A stretch of DNA of 64,000 nucleotides from Ariolimax columbianus (taxonomy: Eukaryota > Mollusca > Gastropoda > Stylommatophora > Arionidae): assembly GCA_036924085.1 (NCBI GenBank), contig JAVGWX010000008.1:53629314-53693313 (forward strand), written 5' to 3'. The translations under genes and the position numbers were made by a program. Shown in pieces: positions 10,141-20,735 of the stretch. How positions within the stretch are numbered: the first letter of the stretch is position 1; each line of letters begins with the position of its first letter. The notes under the pieces were generated by a model that did not search any database, had not been told where the DNA came from, and saw only the letters and a program-made list of their open reading frames with translations.

Positions 10141-10487
10141 GGGATCAAGATCCTGATCAGCGTATGAGCTGCAGTGGTCAGCGACCCATAGCTGACTGCT
10201 AGCGTCAGGACCAGCGAACCATAGCTGCCAAGACCCTTCTACACCTCCACGCGGTGATCCTGGATAACAGGCTGCAGAAGGGCAGACTGGCTGGGAAGAG
10301 GGAATGCTAACCCGGTACTCAAAAAATGCTTGCTGAAGTCGGATGTGTTGGACCGAAAGATGCAAATATCGCAGTCAAGCTGTAAACTATCACACAGAGC
10401 ATTCCGTTCTCTGGACTACATTCTGCTTCTTAAGCCCTTTCAGGGTTTGGTAGCGGGAGATTCAGAACGAACGAAGCCAAGCCAGAC
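10141..10487 (+). mobile_element. Element B copy 1, retroposed short element
   Basis: Near full-length ~347-bp copy, beginning gggatcaagatcc and ending gaacgaacgaagccaagcc. It carries the internal block tgctgaagtcggatgtgttg shared with SINE-A. The imperfect 15-bp repeats taaaacatttaaatc (10126-10140) and taaaacctataaatc (10488-10502) flank it exactly, 13 of 15 matching, so it is a retroposed insertion of some age. It encodes nothing and has no clear polymerase III boxes; the 5' head origin is unknown. Confidence 0.85.
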
Positions 10488-10612
10488 TAAAACCTATAAA
10501 TCTAAATTCCTGTCGATAACATGTTATGCAATAGTAAATATATCCCAAGACGTGATAATATAACATGCCATTTCAAAGCATATACTACTAAAATCAGTCC
10601 ATAACATACAAG

Positions 10613-11415
10613 GGTAAGTCAGCAAGTAGGTCACAAAGTGATATCGGATAGCTAAAAAATATAGTTAGCAGTTTCTGAAGGTTTCATTTGGTGGCAGTAA
10701 CATCTAGTTTTGTAATTACTGCAGGAAGCAGACGCTAAGTGCTGCATGCACGCGCGCGGCTCTGATACATAATGACAAATCTGCTCACTGACTAATATTA
10801 AACAGCGCTGCTGTTCTGTTTTTTGTTTTTTTTTGGGTTGTTTTAGTAAAAGGGCTTTCTGTAAAGGATGTTCGTAAGGAAACGTTTTCTGTTTACGGCG
10901 AGAAGTGCATGTCGCGTAAAACCTTGCAAAACTGGGTCGATAAATGTATTCAAAGAAGCTCAAAAATTGCAAATGAGGTCTAACCTAGTCGTCCTGTTCA
11001 ACTTGCAACGGGCGCATTTATGCGACGGTTGGGGAGAGGATTCGAGCAAACGGGGGAGTAATGATAGGCAGTGTAGCAACTGCAATATATTGTTTCGCAT
11101 AGTTTAGCCTGCAGCATAATACATGATCCCACCTAAGCGGGAGACGTTTGAGAATGACAAAGCTGTTAAACGTGAAGTGCAAATGTGGCTGAGATGGCAG
11201 ACTTCAAACTTCTAAACTGCAGGTTTTGGTGCATTGATAAAGGAATGGGATAATTGTTTCATGTTGGTGGAAAGTTTGTTGTGAAATAAGGGGAGAATGT
11301 AAGTGAAATAAGGGGAGAATGTAAGTGCAATAATAAATAGTTTTCAATTTCTCATGTCTTTTTAAGTTTTTCTTTTATAAAGCCGTTTGTGACCTATTTA
11401 CTGACTTGTGTTCAT
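10613..11415 (+). mobile_element. Mar-1 copy 2, internally deleted mariner-like element
   Basis: Ends form diverged inverted repeats: aagtcagcaagtaggtcaca at the left and, inverted, aagtcagtaaataggtcaca at the right. Inside, after frame corrections, are a mariner N-terminal helix-turn-helix piece (10868-10990), the MHDP block near 11115-11130 and the C-terminal REVQMWLRWQT block near 11170-11200. The catalytic core is missing at the same point as in the 455-1245 copy. It is non-autonomous and dead as a coding unit. Confidence 0.75.
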
Positions 11416-11990
11416 ATAATAATTTACTGAAATATGCAATCCGTTGGTAGCCAGCCTTATTGTCTAGATTGTCAATCACAGAGAGCCAATTTGGTCAAAC
11501 CCGCCCACCCCCTTGGACATACAAAGACATATATGCATGCAGACAGACAGTTATGTTGTCGATGTTGCTGTTGTTGTAGTTGTCGTGGTCGATGTTGCTG
11601 GAAGCCACTCGTGTTGAGCTAATTTCAGGTCTTGAGAACACTTCTTTGGTGCCTGGTTAGAGCTACTCTACTTACACATCCGGAAGCGCAGTGAATTTAT
11701 TGACGTATGGGGATCACATGTCGACTCCCACCCAGTAGTCCAGACTGCTGTAAAACAGTCTGTTTCCAGGGCCGCGACGTGCGTGAAAACTGGGGTCTTT
11801 ATCAGTATGTTTCACCAGACTATGATGTTACTCTTACATACATATATGTATATAGACATGCTCTAAAATTTATTTATTTTTTTAAGACAGACAAGTGGAC
11901 AGGTAGGCAGACACATTGAGATACATACAGTCAGTTAGACCCAAACAAAAACAGCTTTGACAAAAAAAAATAAACACACAAATTATTATT
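11416..11990. other. Unrecognised stretch
   Basis: No recognised gene. It includes an irregular gttgctgttgttgtagttg trinucleotide patch near 11555-11605 and an unassigned 70-codon open frame. Confidence 0.4.
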
Positions 11991-11992
11991 AT

Positions 11993-12056
11993 TACCAGTT
12001 GAACAGAAGACGGCAAGTGGTGGTCTTCAGGCCACAACAGACTGAGGTACCATCTA
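11993..12056 (+). pseudogene. LINE-R scrap
   Basis: The sequence accagttgaacagaagacgg through ggtaccatctat is colinear with LINE-R coding for YQLNRREQVVVFR, with a deletion in the RTGHNRLRYHL part. It abuts the 3' tail of an oppositely oriented LINE-R copy at 12058. Confidence 0.75.
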
Positions 12057-12249
12057 TACTTCTTCTTCTTCTTCTTCTTCTTCATACGCTGTTAGACGTC
12101 AACTTGAATTTGTCATTCTGAGGCTGTCGACACTGCCATAGAGCTTGTGTAGTGTTGGCACTGGGGATGGCCACATGTGTCTCTCTGGTCCTCGTATGTC
12201 GGGCAATTTTGCAGCAGATGTTCAGCGGTTATTTTCCATGTACCGGGAA

Positions 12250-13258
12250 AAAACATGAAAAAAAACTAGTAAAAGTTGATTAAGGTTGAGCTTAATCAAA
12301 ATTTAAAAATGGGTATGGTCAGATACCGCACCGAGACGAGAACACAAACAAAACCTACGTTACGACCAATAGGCCTTCATCAGGGACAACAACACTGAAC
12401 TAACAAATTAACATATAAGAAAAAATGGTCAACTCATCTGTGGGAGACGCTTTCTGTCTAAGCGACCGGTCGTGCCAAGTACTCGATAGAAACTGAAATA
12501 GGAGCGGTAAAACAAAAAGTGGCGGAATATGCCTGATAAGCCAAGCGTGGCCAAATAGTGGTCCAGATAGGAGAACAATGAGAAGGCAATATAAGCCGGG
12601 AGGGCGTGATATTGATATAAGAGAGGGGGGAAGAGAACTGATGGAAGAATGGGGGAGGCGCGGGGGGGGGGTGGAGGAAGACAAATAGATGGGGGCCAGT
12701 GTGAGGGTTTAAGAAAAAGTATGGAAGATATTTATACCATGTGGTTGGAGACAGCCCATACTCGAGATAAGTCTGTTCTCAAGGGCGAATCGATGACGAT
12801 CGTCAGAGAAGCACGAAACTAGACCAGTGACACTGACGTCAGCCATACCCCGGTGCTCAGGACCATTGAAGTGGCTGGCAATTGGGGAACCAGTGCTGTT
12901 GCGGATGTCGTTGAGGTGTTGGCGGAAACGCTCCCGTAGTTCCATACCAGTTTCCCCAATGTAAGTCATACCACACTGGCGGCAGATGATGGAACAGATG
13001 AGGTTACGAGATTTGCATGTGAACCCCTTTTTGATGAAGAATTCAGCCTTAGGAAAGGTAATGGAGCGAGAAAGGATGACATGAGGGCAGGTAACACAGC
13101 CACGTGAATTTTTGCACGGCCTGGTGCCTGGGAGGCTATGAGGGCTGGTGTGTAGGCGACTACTGACCAGCAAGTCCCTCAGGTTCCTGTCACGCTTGTA
13201 GGCGACAAGGGGAGGATCGGGAAAAACTTTGCGAGTGGCAGGATCAGATATCTTCAGT
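12250..13258 (-). mobile_element. Penelope-like element, 5'-truncated, GIY-YIG endonuclease end
   Basis: The region holds the C-terminal endonuclease of a Penelope-like element plus its 3' untranslated part (12250-12708). The 3' part contains gataccgcaccgagacgaga and ggccttcatcaggg and recurs at 59345-59560, which supports a mobile element rather than a host gene. The reverse transcriptase that should precede the endonuclease is missing. It lies inside a LINE-R copy in the same orientation. Confidence 0.8.
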
Positions 13259-13335
13259 TTATTGAATAGATGGTACCTCAGTCTGTTGTGTCCTGTGCGG
13301 AGTCTGAAGACTACCACTTGCTCTCTTCTGTTCAA
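12709..13335 (-). pseudogene. Chimeric open frame: LINE-R piece fused to Penelope GIY-YIG domain
   Basis: A 208-codon open frame. Residues 1-29 (NRREQVVVFRLRTGHNRLRY and following) are LINE-R; from residue 30 the sequence is Penelope-like. The latter begins with a PPLVAYKRDRNLRDLLV linker (41-57), then a CVTCPHV zinc-binding-type CxxC (80-86), then the GIY-YIG core around residues 124-140 (TYIGETG, ELRERFRQH with conserved Arg and His). A likely catalytic Glu lies in ALENRL (184-189). In Penelope elements this domain nicks target DNA. The frame is open by accident of insertion, with no sign of expression. The GIY-YIG call is strong; function as a protein is not supported. Confidence 0.8.
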
Positions 13336-13650
13336 CTGGTAATACGCATCATTTTATGTGTAGCCAGTATGCTCTGTTTCCCATTTGGCCACGTATCTGG
13401 CCCTAATAAACCTTTTGGACTCTTCGTAGGTCACACTAGAATCTGGTTGTGGTAGTCTTTCACCTCCTTTTGCCAGTCTGTGTGCCTCCTCGTTGCCTTG
13501 GATGTTACAGTGGGATGGAATTAACTGTACCATTACCCTTTTGTGCATGGACTGCTGATATAGTTGACAGAGTACTGCTCTTAAGTTCTTAAGTTATGTA
13601 TTTTCTGGCTTTTTAGTGCTGTAACCACGGACAGGGCATCTGTAAACAAG

Positions 13651-13895
13651 GTACCATCTATTCAATAAATTGAATATCGGTGCTACTGGCGAATGCAGCT
13701 GTGGTACTGGGAAAATGACCACTGGACATCTGGCAAAATTGCCCGACATATGAAGAGCAGAGAAAGCATGTGTGGCCATCAGCAGTGCCAACACTAAAAA
13801 ATCTCTACGGCAGTGTCGACAGCCTCAGACTGCCCGCTGTTTTCTTTGAAGAAATTTCAACCAACGTCTTACAGCATACGAAGAAGAAGAAGAAG

Positions 13896-13925
<30 letters not shown>
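13651..13925 (+). pseudogene. LINE-R 3' fragment with (GAA)n tail
   Basis: The plus strand carries the C-terminal coding of LINE-R (GECSCGTGKMTTGHL-like near 13690-13730, YGSVDSLRL-like near 13810) with frame breaks. It ends ttacagcatacgaagaagaa and runs into about 46 bp of GAA repeats. It is head-to-head with the minus-strand LINE-R piece at the 13650 junction. Confidence 0.8.
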
Positions 13926-13927
<2 letters not shown>

Positions 13928-14590
13928 GATGAAAAAAGAATAAAAAGTTTCAGACTTACATACATATAGCCAGCGTGTCATGCTTTCAAACTGAAAGACT
14001 GACTTTCAGACATACTTATAATAATACAGGCAGGCAGACAAAGACACATGACAGACCAGACAACGTGACACGCACCAAATACCTCCCTGTAAGTGAGCAC
14101 TTAATGATACTTAATGTGCCTCTCCCATGTTCACACTTGGCACTCGATACTTTCTAGTTGTAACCTTTACTGGTTTCCGCTTCCCTCACGACATTCCATG
14201 CAATGTTGTTTTTCGTGTGGTCTGGGCCCCCATCGATATACCAAACTTAACTGCACCTCGTTTGAATTGGTTGGAGAATTGGATCTTTAAATAAGTGAAA
14301 ATGAGTTATGGAATTAGGATAATGAGCACGTTAAAATATTATAATGAGGTTATGGAACAGAGCATGTTTGTTAATGACAATTAACACGACGGAAAGTATA
14401 ATTAACCAGGTTAACAAGGAAGAGATTGCTAGACTAGGTTACAGAGAAAATGTATCACGTTCTCCAATTAAACATGATCATACAGATTTCGATCTGCTCT
14501 AGATAATCGCAGGATTATATTGATTGGGTCAGATGGAGGCCATCTTACTTAGTATTTGCTACTGTCACACTTCGTAGGGCAGTGTTTCTC
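13926..14590. other. Unrecognised AT-rich stretch
   Basis: No recognised gene. It contains a 60-codon open frame without similarity and AT-rich DNA with scattered taattaac words. Confidence 0.4.
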
Positions 14591-15210
14591 AAATATTTGA
14601 CGTTTAGGGGCAATTGCATTCATACACGTACCACTTCATGAACTGTCATACACATGAAACACTTCACGAGTCACCAGCCCAAACAGACAACTCTATGAAC
14701 TGTCAAACACACACATACGCCTTCATGAACTGCTAAACACAGACAGTTCACATTAAGAACTGCCAAGCACACACAGACTCCTCACGAACAGCTAATCACG
14801 CAGAGACCACTTCATAAACCGTCAAAACACACATAAACCACTACGTGGATTGCAAAACACACGAGGACCACTTTATAAACTGTCGAAAGCATTCGAACCA
14901 CTGCTTAGCCAGTAGACACACACAAACCACTTCATTGGCGATCAAATACTCACACAGACAGCTCCATTGACTATGAAACACGAATATACCACTGCGTTCG
15001 CTGTCAAACACACATAGATCACTTTATTGACAGACACATTCTCCGGGACAACCTCAAAGGCGTACAGACACACGGGCACAACATTATGGACAATAAAATT
15101 CGCACATGGAACACTCTTTGTGCACAAAAAGATACAAATCGACAACATTTCGAATTGTCAAAATACACTTTAACTTTTTGGGAATATCAAAAACACACAC
15201 ACTATTTAAG
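14591..15210. repeat. Degenerate 40-50 bp tandem repeat
   Basis: About fourteen poorly conserved units of the type cacttcatgaactgtcaaac followed by acacatagacca. Divergence is high and periodicity loose, so it is an old array. Confidence 0.75.
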
Positions 15211-15382
15211 GAAGGGTGAGGGTGAAGGTGTGCTATAAGTTCAGTGCTTGTCTGGTTGTGCTATGCGGTTTTCATCTTGAGTGTGTATCCTATCCACTTC
15301 AATTCTGTGGTCTCAACTTAACTTCCAGTTGTATTACCAAACAATTGTACTTACGATATTGTTTTTGTGATGGAAATTAAAA

Positions 15383-15845
15383 CAAGTTTGTATTGACTAG
15401 TTAACAATGTTAGAGCTTTAGCCATTTTGTCTGACACAATAACTAACTAGTTAGCAATGTTAGAACATAAGACAATTTGTCAGACACAATCACTAACTAA
15501 ATTAACACTGTTAGAACATAAGACAAGTTGTCTGACACAATCACTTACTAATTAACACTGTTAGAACATAAGACAATGTGGCAGACACAATCACTAACTA
15601 AATTAACACCGTTAGAACATAAGACAAGTTGTCTGACACAATCACTAACTAATTAAGAATGTTAGAACATAAGACAGTCTGTCTGACACAATCACTAACT
15701 AATTAACAATGTTAAAACATAAAACAATTTGTCTGACACAATCACTAACTAATTATCAATATTAAAACATAAAACAACTTATCTGACACAATTATTGATT
15801 AGTTAACAATGTTAGAACTTAACACCACTTCTCTGACAATCATTT
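15383..15845. repeat. ~51-bp x 9 minisatellite
   Basis: Units read gacacaatcactaactaatt, aacaatgttagaacataaga, caatttgtct. Copies vary mainly at aacactg/aacaatg and by an extra A in aactaaatt. Moderately homogeneous. Confidence 0.9.
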
Positions 15846-16094
15846 TGCGTCCAGGCACAGAACACTCCCAATGTGCTTGGGGACCATCAAATTACTCCAC
15901 TTTCTGCGTTTTTTCCCAGAGCTATTTTTGCCTTTTCGCGTTTCTGTTTGTTATATGTTTCAGTCGTTTTTAGACACCAACTTAACAAATATATGTTGGA
16001 AGAAAGAAGTGTTGAGTTTGAAGTAATTGCCTACTTTATTTATTTATGACATTCTCGTGAAACACAATAATCAGTACAGTACACTTTTTGTTAG

Positions 16095-16430
16095 GGATAT
16101 AACCCATTGCATCAGATTTGATCAGACATTTTAGTCAGCATCAGGCAAACCATATAGCACACAAGACCCTCATCTTGGCTTCCTCGTGGCCCTTCCTGGA
16201 AAAGGGATGTTTTCATGACAAACATGGTGAGGGATCGACGTGATCCCTGTAGTAGTGACCGACACTCAGATGAAGCCACGAATAGCACAACCGTCTGGAG
16301 GACCCAGGTCCACCTTCACCAGCACGCACGGGATGTGAGGAAAGCTACGACAACCTGTCACTTAACGTCCTTTTTAGGGCGCACAAAAGAGTAATTTTAC
16401 TCATTGTGAGCATTCAACAACAGCAACATG
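16095..16430 (+). repeat. Element C copy 3
   Basis: Starts with gatcagacattttagtcagc and atcaggcaaaccatatagca, passes the cctggaaaagggatgtt and agcacgcacgggatgtgagg blocks, and ends gagcattcaacaacagcaac. No coding potential. Confidence 0.7.
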
Positions 16431-16845
16431 TGTGTCTGTCTGGTTAAGTCTGTTCGTATGTACTGACTGTTACCATCCTGCCACAAAGGCAGCATAGATT
16501 TGTGCCCCTCTTCGCCTAGCCCCACTCCCCGTCCTACCTTTTGATCTGTCTCGTCTAGTATGTACCATCTAGCAACTGTGATATAGTGATATAGCTAGGA
16601 TAGCTTTTGGCGGTGGGAAGGTGGTGGGTGGTTTGGGGGGAGGGGGGGAAGGGGCATTGGGAAGGCCATCCGTGCCACGACAAGGTAGAGAGAGAGACAC
16701 ACAGGAACGAGGGAATACCATTGTGAGAAATATTTCCTAGACAGATATCAAAGATGTCCCAGGTGTGTACTCAACTGAGGTAACTACCTCTGAAGGGCGT
16801 CATTGAAGCTGAAACTACTCCTGCTCTTTCGTTTTTAAACCTCTA

Positions 16846-16908
<63 letters not shown>

Positions 16909-17975
16909 CTATCTCCCGCGCTTTTTCTCACTCACTCTCAAACGCTTGCACCCTCAACCACATTATCTCTTCAAACAAAGAGATCTCTCTATAACCAATG
17001 GATGCCAACACTTTCAGTTACCATGCTCATCGAAACCTTTGATAATTGACAGAGTCCCACAACTCCCTCACATCAACAAGTGATATTTTAAATCTACACA
17101 CAGAAACCTAATTTAACAAATATGAACGAGTTCGCCGACCGTCCAAACACCGTGTACCTACAAGAGTGAAGAGACCATCGAATGAGAACCACTGTTCAAA
17201 CACGTTCCTTGGGATTGGCCGGAAAATGGTTTTGTAACTTCCTAGTTACTTCCTGTGCCTGGACCTTGAACTTGAAGCTTGCATTCTTGTAGGCGTTAGA
17301 CTGATTAATTCTCCATAATCGTCGAATGGTGGCTTGGTAGTTATTGTAAAAGGAAAAGAGAATGATTATATCTTATTGTGCAATAAACCTTATTAAATTG
17401 CCAGACAATGATGATCATATTAATCGCAGACTGTTCGTTCTTGGTTATTTCTGGCCTCTTGCTCGTTATCTGTCTGTTGCTACCGTCACTGTTTCGCCCG
17501 TTACTGTCATGATGTTTAATGGATGGATAGCCTAAGGGAGCTTCTTCACATGCGTTCCTAGGATGACCAGTTTTTCATTTTTGTTTGATATTGTCGAGTG
17601 TTTTAGTTGCAAAACTGTTAGCATCTTTGTCTTTGTTGCAAAAGGACCAAGTTCTGTCTCCGATTTGACCACTTTTCACTCAACCTAGCTGCTAAGGTTT
17701 ACATGACTCGCAATTAGGAAAGGCAAAACGGCGAGATAGGTAATCACATTATCCCTTTATGCAAGGCGCCCGTCCCAGGCACCGGACCTCTCTCAGAAAA
17801 AAGCTAAGACAACAATGAAGGCTCCATCACTTCATCTCAGACGGTAGTCAGTTCGTTCTTTTTAACTCTTTCCTGTGTCATAATTGAAGTGCTGTAAATT
17901 TTTATTTGCTAAGGTTCAAGTTGTTTACGCCGTATGTTGTATGTGAGACGAGAATGAGATGACGCCCACACTAAC
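16431..17975. other. Unrecognised stretch with a (CT)n/(ATCT)n microsatellite
   Basis: About 1.5 kb with no recognised gene. It holds a microsatellite at 16846-16913 (CT dinucleotides passing into ATCT tetranucleotides) and a G-rich patch near 16620-16660. No open frame of note. Confidence 0.45.
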
Positions 17976-18300
17976 ATCATCATCATGTAGCATGCCCCTT
18001 GCAGAACGACGCTCCAATCACAGCCCGTCTGAAAGAAACTGGATATCTTATGAAATCCCCAGCTTAGTCCAAAGCCAAGTCCAAGCAATCATTGACATCT
18101 TGGTTCCATCGTCATCATGATCTGCCTCTCTTTCCCGGCACCATATCTTCCACTACCGTTCTCGCAAGACCATTGCGCCTTTTGATGTGGACAAAGTATT
18201 TCAATTTTCTGTTCGTGACGGAATTTATGAATCAGTTCTCCTCTATGCCCAACTTTTGTAGAATGTCTGCATTCTTCTTTTTTTCAATGCATATTATTTA
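17976..18300 (-). pseudogene. LINE reverse transcriptase C-terminal fragment (GHAT family)
   Basis: On the minus strand the translation contains RKLKYFVHIKRRNGLARTVV, EDMVPGKRGRS, two stops, RWNQDVNDCLDLALD, a stop, then FRRAVIGASFCKGHAT. This fits the end of a common invertebrate LINE group (RKLRYFGHI, GMVPGKRRRGRP, RWxxDV, FRRxVxGAxxxKGHAT). The 3' end runs into an ATGATGATG-type tail near 17975-17985. It is dead and only the 3' end is present. Confidence 0.75.
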
Positions 18301-18545
18301 GAGGACTGTTCTATAACATTTCGACTAGAAAAAAAAACGAAGATTCTCAAATTTTCCAGTTTTCTCAAGTATTCTCGCCTCTGCATTGCTATTGCCAATC
18401 ACTATATGATTTATTTTCTAATTTCTGATTTTCACACTAACAGCATGTCGTAAAACATGACTAGCACTGTATTCTCAGATTTAATGGGCAGAAAAGGTTC
18501 TATCTTGTGGTATTTCCCAACCCGGGCATGTATTCAAGCTATGTA

Positions 18546-19170
18546 GATACACAGTGTTTGAAAGAATAATCTAGAAACAATGTTTCAAATATGATAGACG
18601 AGTATACTAAACGATTTTTTTTTAAATGCCCCTAATATGATACAAGAATTAACGAAAGCTCTACAAACATTACTTCAAAAATAAGGTATGAATTAAAGAC
18701 AGCTTTAGAAACAATAACCTAAATATGATACATTAATGAAAGGAAGCTCTAGAAACAATAACCTAAATATGACACAGGAATTAAAGACAGCTCTAGAAAC
18801 AATACCCCAAATATGACACAGGAATTAAAGACAGCTTTAGAAACAATACCTCAAATATGACACAGGAATTAAAGACAGCTTTAGAAACAACACCAAAAAT
18901 AGGACACCGTAATTTAAAAAAGTTCTACTTACAATATTCTAAATATGATACAGGAATGCAAGAAATCTCTAAAAACAATACGTCAAATATGATACAATAA
19001 TATAAAAAGACTATAAACAATACATCATATATGATACACGAGTAAAACTAAGTTCTAGACAGAATACTCCATATATGATACAGGAGTAAAAGACAGCTCT
19101 AGAAATTCCCCAAATTTGATACAAAAATACAAGAAAGCCCTAGAAACAATACTCCAAATATGATACAAGA
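18546..19170. repeat. ~45-bp degenerate minisatellite
   Basis: About thirteen units on caggaattaaagacagctct, agaaacaatacctcaaatatgaca. The middle copies (18770-18900) are much closer to each other than the edges, suggesting more recent central turnover. Confidence 0.85.
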
Positions 19171-19464
19171 ATAATAGAAAAAAATAACTCTTTTTCACTG
19201 AAATTCGAAAAGTAGAAAAGCATTCATTCAAAACCAGATAACTATTCTTCACTCACAAGTTTTGTCTGTTTGTGTACAAACGTTAAAATACTTGAGCTGG
19301 GGAATCGTCTTGGTTTTGCATAGGGTTAACAGACATTTAACAAATGCAAACACAAATCCTCAATTTTCTACTCACATCTGCCGTTCGGTATTCATTACGA
19401 TGAACACGATTTCATCCTGATTTTAGCTTATGATCAAAATCAGGAAGCATTTTTTTACCTTTAA

Positions 19465-19679
19465 TTGTTTTTTCAAAGGCGGTGTGCGTTGTATTGCAGT
19501 TTTTATTTTGCGCCTGTCGACCCAGTGCGTCCGACTTCGGCATTCATTTTTATGTAAGGGTCTACTTCCTGCTGCATTTTCTAAAGGTTTGCTTCCCCGG
19601 GGTAACGACCAGGGATGTGATGGATATCGAATCTAGCACCTTCGGATTGTGAACCGTGTCACTTAACCCACGCCTCCCT
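19465..19679 (-). mobile_element. SINE-A copy 2
   Basis: Matches the SINE-A body and head: the minus-strand head reads ggcgtgggttaagtgacacg, box B is decayed (gattcgatatcc), and the shared block is present as ccgaagtcggac. The A-rich tail is short (near 19465). It directly abuts LINE-R coding at 19680, so it probably inserted in or beside that copy. I could not fix a target-site duplication. Confidence 0.75.
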
Positions 19680-20095
19680 ATCAGAATTGAATTGAGTGTC
19701 TCGAAGACTCCAAAAGGTGTATTAGGGCCAGATACATGGCCAAATGGGAAACAAAACATACTGGCTACACAAAAACGATGCCTACTACCAGTTGAACAGA
19801 AGAGAGCAGGTCGTGGTCTTCAGACTCCGCACAGGCCACAATAGACTGAGGTACAATCTATTCAATAAACTGAAGATAGGTGGCACTGACGAATGCACTT
19901 GTGGTACCGGGAAAATAACCGCTGAACATCTGCTGCAAAACTGCCCGATATACGAGGACCAGAGAAAGCACATGTGGCCATCACCAGTGGCAATACTAGA
20001 CAAGTTCTATGGCAGTGTCGACAGCCTCAGGATGACTGCTGATTTCTTCGAAAAAATACAGGTTGACGTTTGACAGCGTACGAAGAAGAAGAAAG
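19680..20095 (+). pseudogene. LINE-R C-terminal fragment
   Basis: The open frame 19744-20073 (109 codons) carries the LINE-R C-terminus: YQLNRREQVVVFRLRTGHNR, then NKLKIGGTDECTCG, ITAEHLLQNCPIYED, WPSP, YGSVDSLRMTADFFEKIQV. Upstream, in another frame, the region before WETEHTGY is recognisable from about 19700. It ends at a stop followed by cagcgtacgaagaagaagaa, the LINE-R (GAA)n tail. The Cys/His pattern CxCG-Hx4C is kept. Everything before the RNase H end is missing. Confidence 0.85.
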
Positions 20096-20345
20096 AACAG
20101 ATGAGTGTCTTATACAGTTGTATTATGCGATAAAATAAACTAATTTATTTTTGTTATAGTTGTGTCAGCGTTGTAAATTATTACCATGGCATCTTTAGAG
20201 AGACCAAAGTGGACAGTGGGTGTCATATATTCCAATACAAGTGAACTGATGATTCACTTTTCTGATGCAGAAGGTACACGATGTCTGTTTGATTTGTTTT
20301 CAAACTAAGTCTGATGTGAAAGAATAAAACACACAAGACATTTTA

Positions 20346-20735
20346 TTATTTAGTTCTTAGTTGACCTGTAGTTCTACAGTTGCCCCTGTGCAGGTCACAG
20401 CTCTGGTATGAGCTGGGCGTATAACCGGGAGAATGGTTTCCTGCTTAGTCGGCTAGGCTCGATCAGCTTGTACTCCTAATACGTCGCTGGATTGAAGCAA
20501 GTGCTTATTAAGGGTGGTTAACCTATGTGGGAGTCCATCTCAATAGACTCAAATACTAGAGCAAAGTAGACCCGCAGCCTGTTAGGCGCTATCTGTGCTG
20601 CTCTTAACAAAACACCTAACAATGACCGGTGTTATACTCTGAAACAAAGTTAGTCGCCTTTTACGACATGCTCTCTGTGAGGCAGAGGTGCTATGTTAGT
20701 CCTTGTCATACACAAAGACCCCGGCTGACCACTTT
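20346..20735 (+). repeat. Element E copy 1
   Basis: Shares with 32370-32600 an ordered series: gagtccatctcaatagactc, cctgttaggcgctatct, tgctgctcttaacaaaacac, the inverted GTCG/CGAC word gtcgccttttacgac, and ccttgtcatacacaaagacc. No coding potential. I cannot assign the family. Confidence 0.65.

Larger units (their letters stand above)
12058..13650 (-). mobile_element. LINE-R 3' fragment interrupted by a Penelope-like element
   Basis: On the minus strand LINE-R coding runs from about 13650 (TALKSQK region) through RNase H and EESKR-like sequence (near 13430) to NKLKI at about 13259. A Penelope-like insert follows (13258-12250). LINE-R resumes at about 12249 with KITAEHLLQNCP and continues to the tail at 12058-12083, a (GAA)n run after tctaacagcgtatgaag. 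About 30 bp of LINE-R is missing at the join, so insertion was accompanied by a small deletion or later loss. Multiple stops mark it as dead. Confidence 0.8.
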
